Shown here piece after piece: positions 1 through 9,259 of a stretch of DNA of 64,000 bases (position 1 is the stretch's first letter; every line of letters begins with the position of its first letter). This stretch comes from an uncultured Flavihumibacter sp. (GTDB lineage: Bacteria; Bacteroidota; Bacteroidia; Chitinophagales; Chitinophagaceae), in NCBI GenBank assembly GCA_902168105.1, contig CABHOY010000020.1, positions 62,001-126,000 on the forward strand, read 5' to 3'. The notes below the pieces were generated by a model. That model searched no databases and was not told the DNA's origin. It saw only the letters and a list, made by a program, of their open reading frames with translations. The position numbers and the translations under genes are program-made.

Positions 1-1
1 G

Positions 2-2782
2 GAAAGTGATAAGAAATTAGCGCTGGAAGCGGAGATCGCATCTTCAGAAGCCAGCGTGGAAGAAGATAAACTGCACTTCGTCGCCAAGGAAAGGGAACTG
101 CAGGTATTGCAGAAATCCTTTAATGAGCTGGTATCTACCATCCGTACCAAAGAAAATGATAAGAACCTGGCCAGCCAGCAGCTCTCCTATCTGAAAGAAC
201 GGGAGCGCAATATCAGCCAGTTCCTTAGTAATGCAGAAGGACAGTTGCAGGGATTGACGGATTCCATTACGTTCACTGAGACGCAGGTGGAAGAAGAACA
301 GGACGCATTCGAGTCCCTGCAGGACCAGCTGGAGGGCTTGCAGGATATGGTGGAGGAGAAGAAAGAAGCTTTTAATCAAAAGAAAGCCTCTCTCGAAACC
401 CAGCGCCGTGATCAGCAACAATGGCAACGGCAGCAATTTGAGGCAGAGAAAAGAGTGGCAGTAGCCGATACTTCCGTTCAGAACCTGCAACGCGGCATAC
501 ACCAGTTACAGGATGAAAAAGCAGGCCGCCAGCTGCAGATCACACAACTGGAAGAAGAGAAAGTAGGGCTCCAGGAAACACTGCAGGACCAGAAAGCAGA
601 CCTGGAAGACATGGTTGCTTTCCAGGAAGAGACCAAAGGGAAGATCCTGGCTACCCAGGGAGAAATAGAAGGACTGCGCGATAAACTGGTAGATGAGAAC
701 CGTACGCTGGACCAGAAGAAGAATGAATACGACCTGTTGAAATCCCTTGTGGACAGCCTCGAAGGTTATCCTGAAAGTATCAAGTTCCTCAAGAAAAATA
801 CAGACTGGAATAATAACGCACCTATCCTCAGTGATATATTCTTCTGTAAGGAAGAATACCGTACCTGCGTAGAGAATCTGCTTGAACCTTATCTGAACTA
901 CTATGTTGTAAATAATGCAGCAGAGGCAGTTCAGGCTATCCGCCTATTGGATGATAATAAAAAGGGGAAAGCGAACTTCTTTATATTGGATCAGTTCCAT
1001 CAGCAGGGTGGAAGCCTGTTCACCCCACCGGGTTCGATTCCGGCACTGGAAGTGGTTGAACTGGAAGAGCGTTACAAGGGGCTGGGAAACTATCTGCTGG
1101 GTAAAGTATTTATCTCGGAAGATATCAGTAACCTGGAATTCAGCCAGTTGGCCGACCAGGATGTACTCGTGATAGAGAAAAGCGGCAGGATGAACCGGGG
1201 TAGGTACAGTTTTAGTGGTGGTTCCGTCGGATTGTTTGAAGGCAAGAAACTGGGTCGTGCCAAGAACCTGGAGAAACTGGATGAAGAGATCAAGGCGCTG
1301 GAAGAAATAGTAGCGTCCCTGCGCCAGCAGATCCAGGATAAACACAACCAGGTATTAGGATATAATAGTCAGCTGAATGAAAATAATATCAATACAGCCC
1401 GTGAGAAGATCAACCAGTTGAATAACCAGGTGTTCGGATTACAGAACCGTATTGAGAACTTCCGTCATCTGATCGAGTCTGGCGAAAAGCGCCTGCTGGA
1501 AATGCAGGACTCCCTGGCAGCAAACCAGGAAAGTATTTCAGGTGTAAAGGAAGAACTGGAAGACCTGAATGAAAAGGTACATGCCTTGCATGACAGCATT
1601 GTAGCGGCCGAAAGAGCGGCGGCAGATGCTGAACAACAGTTCAACCAGGCCAATGTGCAGTTCAATAACCAGAACCTGCAACATACACGCCAGCAAAGCA
1701 AGGTGCAGGCCCTGAAACAGGAACTGGACTTTAAACGCAAACAGTTATCAGATCTGCATACACAGATCACCAGTAATAAATCACAGCTGGAAGATGCAGT
1801 AGCTAACATTGCAGCTGCGGAAGACAAGCTGGGAACAGCAGAAGATGGACTGATCGATCTGTTCCGCCGTAAAGAAGAAGAAGAGAAAGAACTGAACGAG
1901 AAAGACCAGGAATATTATAACTTCCGTAACCAGCTGCAGGAAAAGGAAAGCGGCCTTCGTGCACGCCAGCGTGCCAAGGAACAGCTGGAGCAGGCGCTGA
2001 CAGTGATCAAGGATAAGGTGAATGAGCTCAAGTTACAACTGGCATCCATGAAGGAAAGGCTGAGCGTAGAGTTTAAAGTGAACCTTGACGAGATCATTGA
2101 CGAACAGCGTAGTTCCACATTGCCGGTAGATGAATTACAGGGAAGCGCCGAGCGATTGAAGAAGCGCCTTGAGAACATGGGGGAGATCAACCCTACCGCG
2201 ATCGAGGCCTATCAGGAAATGAAGAAGCGTTATGAATTTATACTGGAGCAGAAGAATGACCTGGTAACTGCGAAAGAATCGTTGATGGCGACGATTCAGG
2301 AAGTGGAAGCAACCGCTAACCAGAAATTCCTGGATACCTTCAACCAGGTAAAGGAAAACTTCGTACGTGTATTTAAGGCGTTGTTCACCGAGGAAGACCA
2401 GTGTGATATGATATTGAACGATCCTGAAAACCTGGCAGATACTGGTATCGAGATCATTGCCAAACCGAAGGGTAAGCGTCCGGCGGCTATCACGCAGCTG
2501 AGCGGAGGAGAGAAGACACTGACTGCAACAGCATTACTGTTTGCTATTTATCTGATCAAACCAGCGCCATTCTGTATCCTCGATGAGGTGGATGCGCCGC
2601 TGGATGATGCCAACGTAGGTAAATTCACAAACATGATCCGTAAGTTCTCAGACAATTCGCAGTTTATCATTGTTACGCACAACAAGCAGACAATGGCGGC
2701 GGTGGATGTGATCTACGGGGTTACCATGCAGGAGCCAGGCGTAAGTAAGCTGGTGCCGGTGGATTTCAGAAGTCTCAACTAA
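2..2782 (+). CDS. smc: Chromosome segregation protein SMC, 5'-truncated by the window edge
   Basis: SMC is the ATP-driven, DNA-entrapping core subunit of bacterial condensin, needed to compact and segregate the chromosome. The frame is open from base 2, so the gene starts outside the window and the N-terminal head with the Walker A motif is missing. What is visible is a long Gln/Glu/Lys-rich coiled coil, a hinge domain (about nt 750-1250, with GYPESIKFLKK and FFILDQF), the returning coiled coil, and the C-terminal ATPase half with signature LSGGEKTLTATALLF and Walker B FCILDEVDAPLDD (about nt 2500-2610). The stop is followed after 36 bp by a DUF4259 gene on the same strand. Identification is secure. 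An internal GTG at 56 is only a pseudo-start. Confidence 0.97.
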   Translation, partial: ESDKKLALEAEIASSEASVEEDKLHFVAKERELQVLQKSFNELVSTIRTKENDKNLASQQLSYLKERERNISQFLSNAEGQLQGLTDSITFTETQVEEEQDAFESLQDQLEGLQDMVEEKKEAFNQKKASLETQRRDQQQWQRQQFEAEKRVAVADTSVQNLQRGIHQLQDEKAGRQLQITQLEEEKVGLQETLQDQKADLEDMVAFQEETKGKILATQGEIEGLRDKLVDENRTLDQKKNEYDLLKSLVDSLEGYPESIKFLKKNTDWNNNAPILSDIFFCKEEYRTCVENLLEPYLNYYVVNNAAEAVQAIRLLDDNKKGKANFFILDQFHQQGGSLFTPPGSIPALEVVELEERYKGLGNYLLGKVFISEDISNLEFSQLADQDVLVIEKSGRMNRGRYSFSGGSVGLFEGKKLGRAKNLEKLDEEIKALEEIVASLRQQIQDKHNQVLGYNSQLNENNINTAREKINQLNNQVFGLQNRIENFRHLIESGEKRLLEMQDSLAANQESISGVKEELEDLNEKVHALHDSIVAAERAAADAEQQFNQANVQFNNQNLQHTRQQSKVQALKQELDFKRKQLSDLHTQITSNKSQLEDAVANIAAAEDKLGTAEDGLIDLFRRKEEEEKELNEKDQEYYNFRNQLQEKESGLRARQRAKEQLEQALTVIKDKVNELKLQLASMKERLSVEFKVNLDEIIDEQRSSTLPVDELQGSAERLKKRLENMGEINPTAIEAYQEMKKRYEFILEQKNDLVTAKESLMATIQEVEATANQKFLDTFNQVKENFVRVFKALFTEEDQCDMILNDPENLADTGIEIIAKPKGKRPAAITQLSGGEKTLTATALLFAIYLIKPAPFCILDEVDAPLDDANVGKFTNMIRKFSDNSQFIIVTHNKQTMAAVDVIYGVTMQEPGVSKLVPVDFRSLN

Positions 2783-2818
2783 GTTAATCAATAAAGCAAA
2801 CCAAAAAAACTATATATC

Positions 2819-3214
2819 ATGGGCACATGGGGTACCAGAAACTTCGAAAATGATGGCTCTCAAGACTGGGTATTTGAAATGATGGACAACAAAGATGGCG
2901 GCATGGTTGCCGACACGCTGCAGTTCACACTTAACAAGGATGGCGTACTGGATACATCCGAATGCGAAGATGCTTTGGCGGCTGCGGAAGTGGTTGCCGC
3001 ACTGGCTGGTAAAGCAAGTGAAGATTTCCCGGAAGATCCGCTCGATAACCTGGATTCACTGGACCTGCTGGCTACACCCGCACTTCGCAAACTGGCTGTA
3101 GCTGTTGTTGAGAAGATCAGAGCCGCGTCTGAAATGAAAGACTTAAGGACCGACGAAGGACAGGTTGAAGATTGGGACGCTGTACTGGCCGACCTGGTTA
3201 AAAGATTAAGCTAA
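2819..3214 (+). CDS. DUF4259 domain protein
   Basis: This is a 131-residue acidic, soluble protein. It begins MGTWGTRNFENDGSQDWV, the hallmark N-terminus of DUF4259 proteins, whose biochemical role is unknown. The rest is mostly helical with many Asp/Glu, and there is no signal peptide or membrane segment. The full family length is present. It lies 36 bp behind smc on the same strand and ends just before a strong hairpin terminator, so co-transcription with smc is plausible but not shown. The ATG was chosen because the family motif starts right at it. Confidence 0.85.
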   Translation: MGTWGTRNFENDGSQDWVFEMMDNKDGGMVADTLQFTLNKDGVLDTSECEDALAAAEVVAALAGKASEDFPEDPLDNLDSLDLLATPALRKLAVAVVEKIRAASEMKDLRTDEGQVEDWDAVLADLVKRLS

Positions 3215-3237
3215 TCTGACTGATACGATAAAGAGCT

Positions 3238-3280
3238 CCGCCTTATCTTCTTGCCGGTGTACCGGAAGATGATAAGGCGG
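3238..3280 (+). terminator. Rho-independent terminator after the DUF4259 gene
   Basis: There is a perfect 10-bp outer stem, CCGCCTTATC / GATAAGGCGG, around a second small stem (CCGGT / ACCGG). It is followed on the + strand by a T-rich stretch (ATTTTGTT). It sits between two converging genes and could also stop transcripts from the nucleoside transporter. Confidence 0.8.
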
Positions 3281-3307
3281 ATTTTGTTAGTATTCGCATG
3301 TACTTAC

Positions 3308-4570
3308 TTAAATCAGTATCCCTGCAATGGTAGCTGATAAATAAGATGCCAGCGTTCCGCAGAAGAGCGCCTTTAAACCAAGGCTGGCGAGATCAGCGCG
3401 CCTTTCCGGCGCAAGTACGCCAATACCGCCTATCTGCATACCCACACTACTGAAATTGGCAAATCCACAGATCGCGATACTCACGATCAGTAATCCCTTT
3501 TCTGTTACTACCGGTACTGCCTTGTCCGTAAGGTTCTTAAAGGCAATGAATTCGTTGATGCTGAGTTTCTGTCCAAGCAATGTTGCTACACTGTTTACAT
3601 CTGAAGTAGGCACGCCCATAGACCATGCGATAGGATAGAAGAGTTTACCGAAGATCCAGTTCAGGCTCAGTACAAAGTCCAGATGCAACAACTGACCTAT
3701 CTTCAGTAATCCCCAGTCAAGGAAAGCAATAAGTGCCACAAACCCAATGATCATCGCGATCACGTTCATGGCTATTTTAAAACCGTCGCCCGCTCCATGT
3801 GTAATGGCATCGATCACGTTTACATACTGACTTTTTACTTCCAGTTTCACTCTGCCCATCGTCTGTGACTCTTCCGTTTCCGGAAAAACGATCTTGGAGA
3901 TCACCAGTGCACCAGGGGCGGCCATCAGGCTGGCTGTGATCAGCATAGGCGCCAGGTCCATGCCTGCTGCCTTGCCCATATTGGAATATACTACCAGTAT
4001 CCCCCCGGCTATACAGGCCAGACTTCCGCTCATAGATGCCAGTAACTCACTTTTGGTCATATAAGGCAGGTAAGGGCGTATCATTACCTGGGCCTCGATC
4101 TGACCTACAAAGGCACTGGCCACATTACTCAGTGCTTCCGCACCGCTCACACGCATAATGACGTTCATCGCCTTCGCGATCACTGCAACAATGCGCTGCA
4201 TGATACCATAATGATAGAGAATAGCTACGAGTGAGCATACAAGTATGATGGCTGCTGTAATATTAAAAGCAAATACGAAACCACCGGTGAGATAGTTGCC
4301 TATTGTACCCGGCGACTGTTCTACGGCGATACCTCCGTATACGAAAGCAGCGCCCTGGCGGGCAAATTCTTCCAGTTTACCCATTGCCTTGCCAAGCCCC
4401 TGGAAAAAACGGAAAACGAACCCTACTTTAAAGATGAGCAGGGCAATTAATACCTGCAGGCCTATTCCACTGATTACCAGTCGGAAATTGATCTTTTTTT
4501 TGTTGTTGGAAACCAGGTATGCAAGTCCCAGGATAAGAATTATCCCTAACAATCCTTGGAAACGTCCCAT
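3308..4570 (-). CDS. Concentrative nucleoside transporter (NupC/CNT family)
   Basis: A 420-residue inner-membrane symporter that would take up nucleosides using a proton or sodium gradient. It has the expected CNT layout: several N-terminal hydrophobic helices, a central gate/transport core containing SGAEALSNVASAFVGQ and QVMIRPYLPYMTKSEL, the later segment GVPTSDVNSVATLLGQK, and the C-terminal ICGFANFSSVGMQIGG block. Length agrees with bacterial NupC-type proteins. It is transcribed away from the cytochrome-containing lipoprotein gene, with a 179-bp intergenic region that holds an imperfect inverted repeat. Substrate range (pyrimidine or purine nucleosides) cannot be read from sequence alone. 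A nucleoside phosphorylase elsewhere in the window would be a metabolic partner. Confidence 0.93.
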   Translation of the reverse strand: MGRFQGLLGIILILGLAYLVSNNKKKINFRLVISGIGLQVLIALLIFKVGFVFRFFQGLGKAMGKLEEFARQGAAFVYGGIAVEQSPGTIGNYLTGGFVFAFNITAAIILVCSLVAILYHYGIMQRIVAVIAKAMNVIMRVSGAEALSNVASAFVGQIEAQVMIRPYLPYMTKSELLASMSGSLACIAGGILVVYSNMGKAAGMDLAPMLITASLMAAPGALVISKIVFPETEESQTMGRVKLEVKSQYVNVIDAITHGAGDGFKIAMNVIAMIIGFVALIAFLDWGLLKIGQLLHLDFVLSLNWIFGKLFYPIAWSMGVPTSDVNSVATLLGQKLSINEFIAFKNLTDKAVPVVTEKGLLIVSIAICGFANFSSVGMQIGGIGVLAPERRADLASLGLKALFCGTLASYLSATIAGILI

Positions 4571-4612
4571 AAGCGCGATAAGATGGTATAAAAGAAACGA
4601 AGATAAATAAAC

Positions 4613-4712
4613 AATTAGGAATTGGGAATGGAAAATGACAGGTCATAATAGCTTGCTGCCGGTCAACCGCATCAATATTTCATTCCTCATTCTTAATTCC
4701 TATTTCCTAATT
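4613..4712. repeat. Imperfect inverted repeat element in a divergent promoter region
   Basis: The left arm (4613-4638) begins AATTAGGAATTGGGAATGG. The right arm (4680-4712) ends CCTATTTCCTAATT. Reverse-complementing the right arm gives a similar sequence with small gaps, so about 100 bp is bounded by matching outer ends. It resembles short palindromic or MITE-like intergenic repeats. Whether it is repeated elsewhere in the genome cannot be seen from this window. Confidence 0.45.
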
Positions 4713-4749
4713 TAATTTATATTTTGGGCTTTACAATCGATTTATAAGA

Positions 4750-7029
4750 ATGCGTTACAGGTTTTATCTCTTAGCGATCGGCTTCTGGTTGGCAGCATGT
4801 AACAACGGTGGGAGCACGAAGTCCTCAAAGGAATCAGACTCATTGGCTATCCGCGAAAAATATGCAGCGTCGCCCGTGCTCGATGCAAAAACAGCTATCT
4901 CACATATGCAAGTGGAGAAAGGTCTGGAAGTACAGCTGGTTGCAGCAGAGCCAGTCGTAACAGTGCCGGTCGCCATGACTTTTGACGAAAAAGGACGTAT
5001 GTGGGTGGTCGAGATGACAGGTTATATGCCCGATACCATCGGTACCGGAGAAGATATTCCAAACGGTAAGGTGGTGATCCTGGAAGATACAGACCACGAT
5101 GGCGTGGCAGATAAACGCAATGTATTCCTGGATTCCCTCGTATTACCAAGAGCTATTTGCTTCGTGGAGAATGGTATCCTGATCGCTGAACCTCCTAAGT
5201 TGTGGTTTGTTGAGATCAACAACGATAAACCCGGTAAACGTACACTGGTTGATGATAAATATACAGAAGGCGGGAATGTAGAGCACCAGCCGAACGGATT
5301 GTTAAGGGCCATGGACAATTGGATCTATAACGCAAAATCGGATAAGCGCTACCGTAAGACGGGGGACAAATGGTTAAAAGAACAAACGCATTTCCGCGGC
5401 CAGTGGGGGATTTCCCAGGATAACTACGGCCGCCTCTTTTATAACAATAATTCTGAAAACGTATTAGGTGATTATTTCCCGGCCGGACTGGGTGCTCATA
5501 ATCCGCAGCAGAAAAATGTTTCCGGGTATGATGAGAAGATCGTGCCCGACAATCGTGTGTATCCCGTCAGGGCTACTACAGGTGTGAACAGGGGCTATAT
5601 GAAAGGCGTACTGGATGATAGCCTCCGGTTGCGTAATATGACCGCTGCCTGCGGACCACTGGTCTATAGAGGGGGTGTACTGGGTAAGGTTTATGATAAC
5701 AATATCTTCGTAGCGGAACCCTCCGGCAACCTCATTAAAAGGAATATCATTAAAGACAGTGGTTACATAGTAAAGGGGCAGCAAGCCTATAAGGGCTATG
5801 AGTTCCTGTCGAGCAACGATGAGCGTTTCAGACCGGTAAGCCTGTATGATGGCCCGGATGGAGCTTTGTACATCGTGGACATGTACCGAGGCATCATTCA
5901 GCATAAAACTTACCTGACTCCTTATCTTAAAAACGAGATCAAAAGCCGTAGTCTGACCAATCCGTTGAACTGCGGACGCATTTACCGTATAGTACCTGCA
6001 GGTAAGAAAACAACTCCTGTACAGATACAGAATGAACCTGGTCAACTGCTTGCATTGCTGGATAATTCCAATGGCTGGGTGCGTGACAAGGCGCAACAGA
6101 TGATTGTAGATAATCATTACACCTCGCTGGTGCCTGCATTGAAAGAACGTCTCCACCGGGGAGACAGTCTGAACGGCCAGATCCACGCGCTGTGGACATT
6201 GGAAGGTTTAGGTGCATTACAGCTTTCGGATGTACTGGTGATGCTTCATCAGCATAATCCATACATCCAGGCGCAGGCGCTTGCGGCGCTCCCTGCTGTG
6301 ATCACTCCCGCCAATAGTAAGGAAATATTGAAGGAGCTAACTGGTTTCGAGCGAAATGTTTTCCTGGCGCCTTATGTCGCATTATTGCTGCCGGCGTTCC
6401 CTCCACAAATGGAGAAAGAAGCGGACGTCTTGCAAATGCAACTGGTAAAGACGTTTGCTAATGATCCGTATGTATCAGATGCTATTATAAGCAGAATGGC
6501 GGGCAAAGAAACAGCACTGATGCAGCAACTTACAGCATTGAAGAATGATACCACCCTGATATTATATAAACACCTGAAGAGGGTGATGAAGGATATCGAA
6601 AATCATAAGAAGGCAAGTATGGACCAAAGCCTGCAAAAGACATACCCAAGAGGTGCTATACTATTTAAAACGGTCTGTCAGACCTGCCATGGCGCAGATG
6701 GAGATGGTATACAATCGCTCGCACCTCCGTTGAATCAGTCAGAAATTGTAACGGGCGACAAACACCGTTTGGCGGCTATTGTACTGTTTGGACTGACCGG
6801 ACCTGTTAATGTGGCCGGCAAGCAATATAAGGCACCGGAAATAAGCGGTGATATGCCTGGTATAGGTAGCAACGATGAATTCTCTGACAAGGATATCGCA
6901 GAGGTGCTGAGTTTCATTCGCAGCGGATGGAGTAACCACGCTGCTAAAGTGACCGAGAAAGATATTCAGGACGTCAGAAAACAATATAAAGGCCGGCAGA
7001 AATCATTTACGATAGAAGAGCTGAAATAG
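4750..7029 (+). CDS. Lipoprotein with beta-propeller dehydrogenase-like domain, HEAT-like region and C-terminal cytochrome c
   Basis: A 759-residue exported protein. It starts with a lipoprotein signal peptide (FWLAACNN, lipid Cys about residue 17). Residues about 50-400 resemble the sugar-dehydrogenase-like beta-propeller of the PVC-type membrane-bound dehydrogenase family (LVAAEPVVTVPVAMTFDEKG, WVVEMTGYMPD, GPDGALYIVDMYRG). A helical HEAT-like segment follows (about 430-620). It ends in a mono-heme cytochrome c domain with C643-x-x-C646-H647 (CQTCHGADGDG). Related proteins are thought to oxidise sugars or similar substrates in the periplasm and pass electrons through the heme, but the substrate here is unknown. 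The gene converges on the response regulator gene, with only one base between the stops. Confidence 0.85.
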   Translation: MRYRFYLLAIGFWLAACNNGGSTKSSKESDSLAIREKYAASPVLDAKTAISHMQVEKGLEVQLVAAEPVVTVPVAMTFDEKGRMWVVEMTGYMPDTIGTGEDIPNGKVVILEDTDHDGVADKRNVFLDSLVLPRAICFVENGILIAEPPKLWFVEINNDKPGKRTLVDDKYTEGGNVEHQPNGLLRAMDNWIYNAKSDKRYRKTGDKWLKEQTHFRGQWGISQDNYGRLFYNNNSENVLGDYFPAGLGAHNPQQKNVSGYDEKIVPDNRVYPVRATTGVNRGYMKGVLDDSLRLRNMTAACGPLVYRGGVLGKVYDNNIFVAEPSGNLIKRNIIKDSGYIVKGQQAYKGYEFLSSNDERFRPVSLYDGPDGALYIVDMYRGIIQHKTYLTPYLKNEIKSRSLTNPLNCGRIYRIVPAGKKTTPVQIQNEPGQLLALLDNSNGWVRDKAQQMIVDNHYTSLVPALKERLHRGDSLNGQIHALWTLEGLGALQLSDVLVMLHQHNPYIQAQALAALPAVITPANSKEILKELTGFERNVFLAPYVALLLPAFPPQMEKEADVLQMQLVKTFANDPYVSDAIISRMAGKETALMQQLTALKNDTTLILYKHLKRVMKDIENHKKASMDQSLQKTYPRGAILFKTVCQTCHGADGDGIQSLAPPLNQSEIVTGDKHRLAAIVLFGLTGPVNVAGKQYKAPEISGDMPGIGSNDEFSDKDIAEVLSFIRSGWSNHAAKVTEKDIQDVRKQYKGRQKSFTIEELK

Positions 7030-7030
7030 C

Positions 7031-8434
7031 TCATAATAATATATTCAAGGTATGTAGCTTGTTGTAAAGCGTCTTTCGGTCAATGTTCATCAACCTGGCC
7101 GCCTGCGATTTATTGAACCGTACCTTTTGTAGTACGTCCAGGATCTTCTGGTATTCAGCCTGTCTCGTAACATTCTTTAAATTAGCCTCGCCGGTTGAAA
7201 TAGATTCGGCTGAGTCTTTAGAAACAGGTTGTAATTCCTCCGGGAGAAGGTCGGCCGTAATAGGCTCTCTCTCCTTTGACAACAGGCAGATGCGCCGCAT
7301 CACGTTTTTAAGTTCCCGGATATTACCAGGCCAGGAATAACTGGAGAACGCAGCCAGTACTTCGTCGGACAAAGGACCGCATTCTCTTTCCAGTTCGTCT
7401 TCAACGGCCTGTTTGAATGTGGATATAAACAGGGGCAGATCATCTGGGCGTTCACGTAATGGAGGTACGCTTATAGCAAATTCGTTCAGCCGGTAATAAA
7501 GATCATCCCGGAACCTGCCATTTAAAACGGCCTGTTGTAAGTCCTCGTTAGAGGCCACAATAATACGGATGTCTACATGTGTTTCTTTCGTACTGCCTAC
7601 CGGGCGCACAACTCTTTCCTGTATGGTCCTTAATAAAGCAGTCTGCACTTCATAAGAGAGGTTAGCTATTTCATCGAGAAATAAAGTACCTCCGTGAGCT
7701 TCCTGGAAGGCGCCGGTTTTAGCCTGCACAGCCCCGGTAAACGCACCTTTCTCATGTCCGAACAACTCACTGCATGCCAGCTCGCGGGAAAGGCTGCCGC
7801 AGTCAATAGCTATCAGCGGCTTGTCCTTCCGTTTACTCTGACTATGAATTAGATGCGCGACGGATTCTTTGCCTGTACCGGTTTCTCCCAGAATAACGAC
7901 ACTATAGTCAGTAGGCGCGATCAGTTTGATCTGTGTATGTAATTCCTTTGAAGTATTTCCTGTACCATAAACAAATTTACTGAGCTGCCCCCTGTGGGAT
8001 ATGTAAGTGGAAACGGGACCTGTAACAGGGGGATTTGCAGATGGCAATTGTTCTTTAGAGATCACCGCCTGATGAAGGAGCACCTTCTGCACCAGCAGAA
8101 CGACCTGCGCTGCGCTCAACGGTTTGACTATATAGTCATAGATACCTTGTTTGATCAGTTGAATAGCTATCCGTACATCAGGATAGCCTGTCATCACAAC
8201 AATACCGGTAGCAGGACTTAATTCCCTGATTTTAAGTGATAAAATACTGCCGTCTATCTCTTTGTCTTTCAGCCGGTAGTCGCAAAAAATAACATCGTAT
8301 ATTTTTTCCTTCACCATTTTAATAGCGACAGCACCGGATACGCTATGATCTACCTCATATCCCTCTTTGGCAAGGATGGTGGTCAGCAATGTGCAGATGT
8401 GGATTTCGTCATCGACAATCAGGATAGTTTTCAC
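7031..8434 (-). CDS. Sigma-54-dependent response regulator, NtrC type
   Basis: A 467-residue transcription activator with all three expected parts. The receiver domain (1-120) carries acidic pocket D8/D9, phospho-acceptor D52 and K104. The AAA+ domain (about 155-390) has Walker A GETGTGKE (183-190) and an intact sigma-54-contacting GAFTGA loop (230-235). The Fis-type helix-turn-helix sits at the C-terminus (KSQAARLMNIDRKTLYNKL). It should activate sigma-54 promoters when phosphorylated. No histidine kinase gene lies next to it in the window, so its partner is elsewhere. It ends one base from the convergent cytochrome lipoprotein gene. Targets are unknown; the paired palindromic sites upstream of the two MacB-like permeases are a speculative candidate. 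Confidence 0.95.
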   Translation of the reverse strand: MKTILIVDDEIHICTLLTTILAKEGYEVDHSVSGAVAIKMVKEKIYDVIFCDYRLKDKEIDGSILSLKIRELSPATGIVVMTGYPDVRIAIQLIKQGIYDYIVKPLSAAQVVLLVQKVLLHQAVISKEQLPSANPPVTGPVSTYISHRGQLSKFVYGTGNTSKELHTQIKLIAPTDYSVVILGETGTGKESVAHLIHSQSKRKDKPLIAIDCGSLSRELACSELFGHEKGAFTGAVQAKTGAFQEAHGGTLFLDEIANLSYEVQTALLRTIQERVVRPVGSTKETHVDIRIIVASNEDLQQAVLNGRFRDDLYYRLNEFAISVPPLRERPDDLPLFISTFKQAVEDELERECGPLSDEVLAAFSSYSWPGNIRELKNVMRRICLLSKEREPITADLLPEELQPVSKDSAESISTGEANLKNVTRQAEYQKILDVLQKVRFNKSQAARLMNIDRKTLYNKLHTLNILL

Positions 8435-8650
8435 ATGTTAAGATTAAAAAGTGATCAATATATGTCTCCGAATGACACGAACATTATTACTGGACGAATG
8501 ACTGTTAGCTGGGAGGGAATAAATAGGAATGAAGTATGGTATATTTAAGAACCAAAACTGTAAAAGGAATGATTTTTTCCCTTTATACAGCGTTGCAAGG
8601 AGTCAAATGCTATGGCTGGTATAAAGGTATCGAAATAAAGCTTTCAAGCA

Positions 8651-8695
8651 AAAAATAAAGCCCGTTTCGATCATCGAAACGGGCTTTATTTTTAT
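8651..8695 (-). terminator. Terminator downstream of the DUF192 gene
   Basis: Near-perfect hairpin AATAAAGCCCGTTTCGAT / CGAAACGGGCTTTATT with T-rich flanks in both directions. It lies 15 bp past the stop of the DUF192 gene. The rest of 8435-8710 has no supported gene and presumably holds the response regulator promoter. Confidence 0.85.
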
Positions 8696-8710
8696 AGTAA
8701 TATCATTATA

Positions 8711-9247
8711 CTACTTTATTTCCTTGTAACTGATCTTGTCACCATATGCGATGTGATATTTATCGCAGAATCCCGCATTCACTTCCAGCACGTACTGTGC
8801 TTTTTTGAAGGAGGGAAGGCTCTCCTCCGAAAGAGGAGTGGTGTATTTCTGAACTGATACAATCTCCTTGTTCTCATCAAGATATATAATGTCAAGAGAG
8901 ATGTAGGTATTTTTCATCCAGAAGGATTGTTCTTCCGCATGAGGAAAGATAAACAACATACCCTGTGTATCCGACATGGACTTTCGGTCCATCAGGCCCT
9001 GTGCTCTTTCAGCATCGTTGGTAGCCAGTTCGATATCAATCTGACGGAGAGTATCATTATTTACCTTACTTAGAAAATAGAGAACAGCTTCTTTTTTAAA
9101 CTGTGGCCCTGTATCTGCCGTAGTAGTGATACTACTGCCTGTAGTCGCCGATTGACCGCCGCTGACAGGGTTACCGCTGTTGTTATGACATCCGGCAATA
9201 TAAAGACAGAGTCCTGCATTGAACAACAACAATCTGGTAATTGACAT
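8711..9247 (-). CDS. DUF192 family lipoprotein
   Basis: A 178-residue protein with a lipoprotein signal peptide (CLYIAGCHNN). A Ser/Thr/Gly-rich linker follows, then a full DUF192 domain (about 65-175). Family blocks are clear: ELATNDAERAQGLMDRKSM, GMLFIFPHAEEQSFWMKNT, LDIIYLDENKEIVSVQKY and YVLEVNAGFCDKY. The family occurs widely as small exported proteins and its molecular role is not established. It lies 12 bp downstream of mqnE on the same strand, so it is probably in the same transcript, and a strong terminator follows it. Confidence 0.88.
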   Translation of the reverse strand: MSITRLLLFNAGLCLYIAGCHNNSGNPVSGGQSATTGSSITTTADTGPQFKKEAVLYFLSKVNNDTLRQIDIELATNDAERAQGLMDRKSMSDTQGMLFIFPHAEEQSFWMKNTYISLDIIYLDENKEIVSVQKYTTPLSEESLPSFKKAQYVLEVNAGFCDKYHIAYGDKISYKEIK

Positions 9248-9259
9248 AAGCGTGTGTTT

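Noticed and set aside
5464..6186. 240-codon open frame opposite the cytochrome lipoprotein gene
   Set aside because: It lies inside a well-supported coding region and shows no domain or signal.
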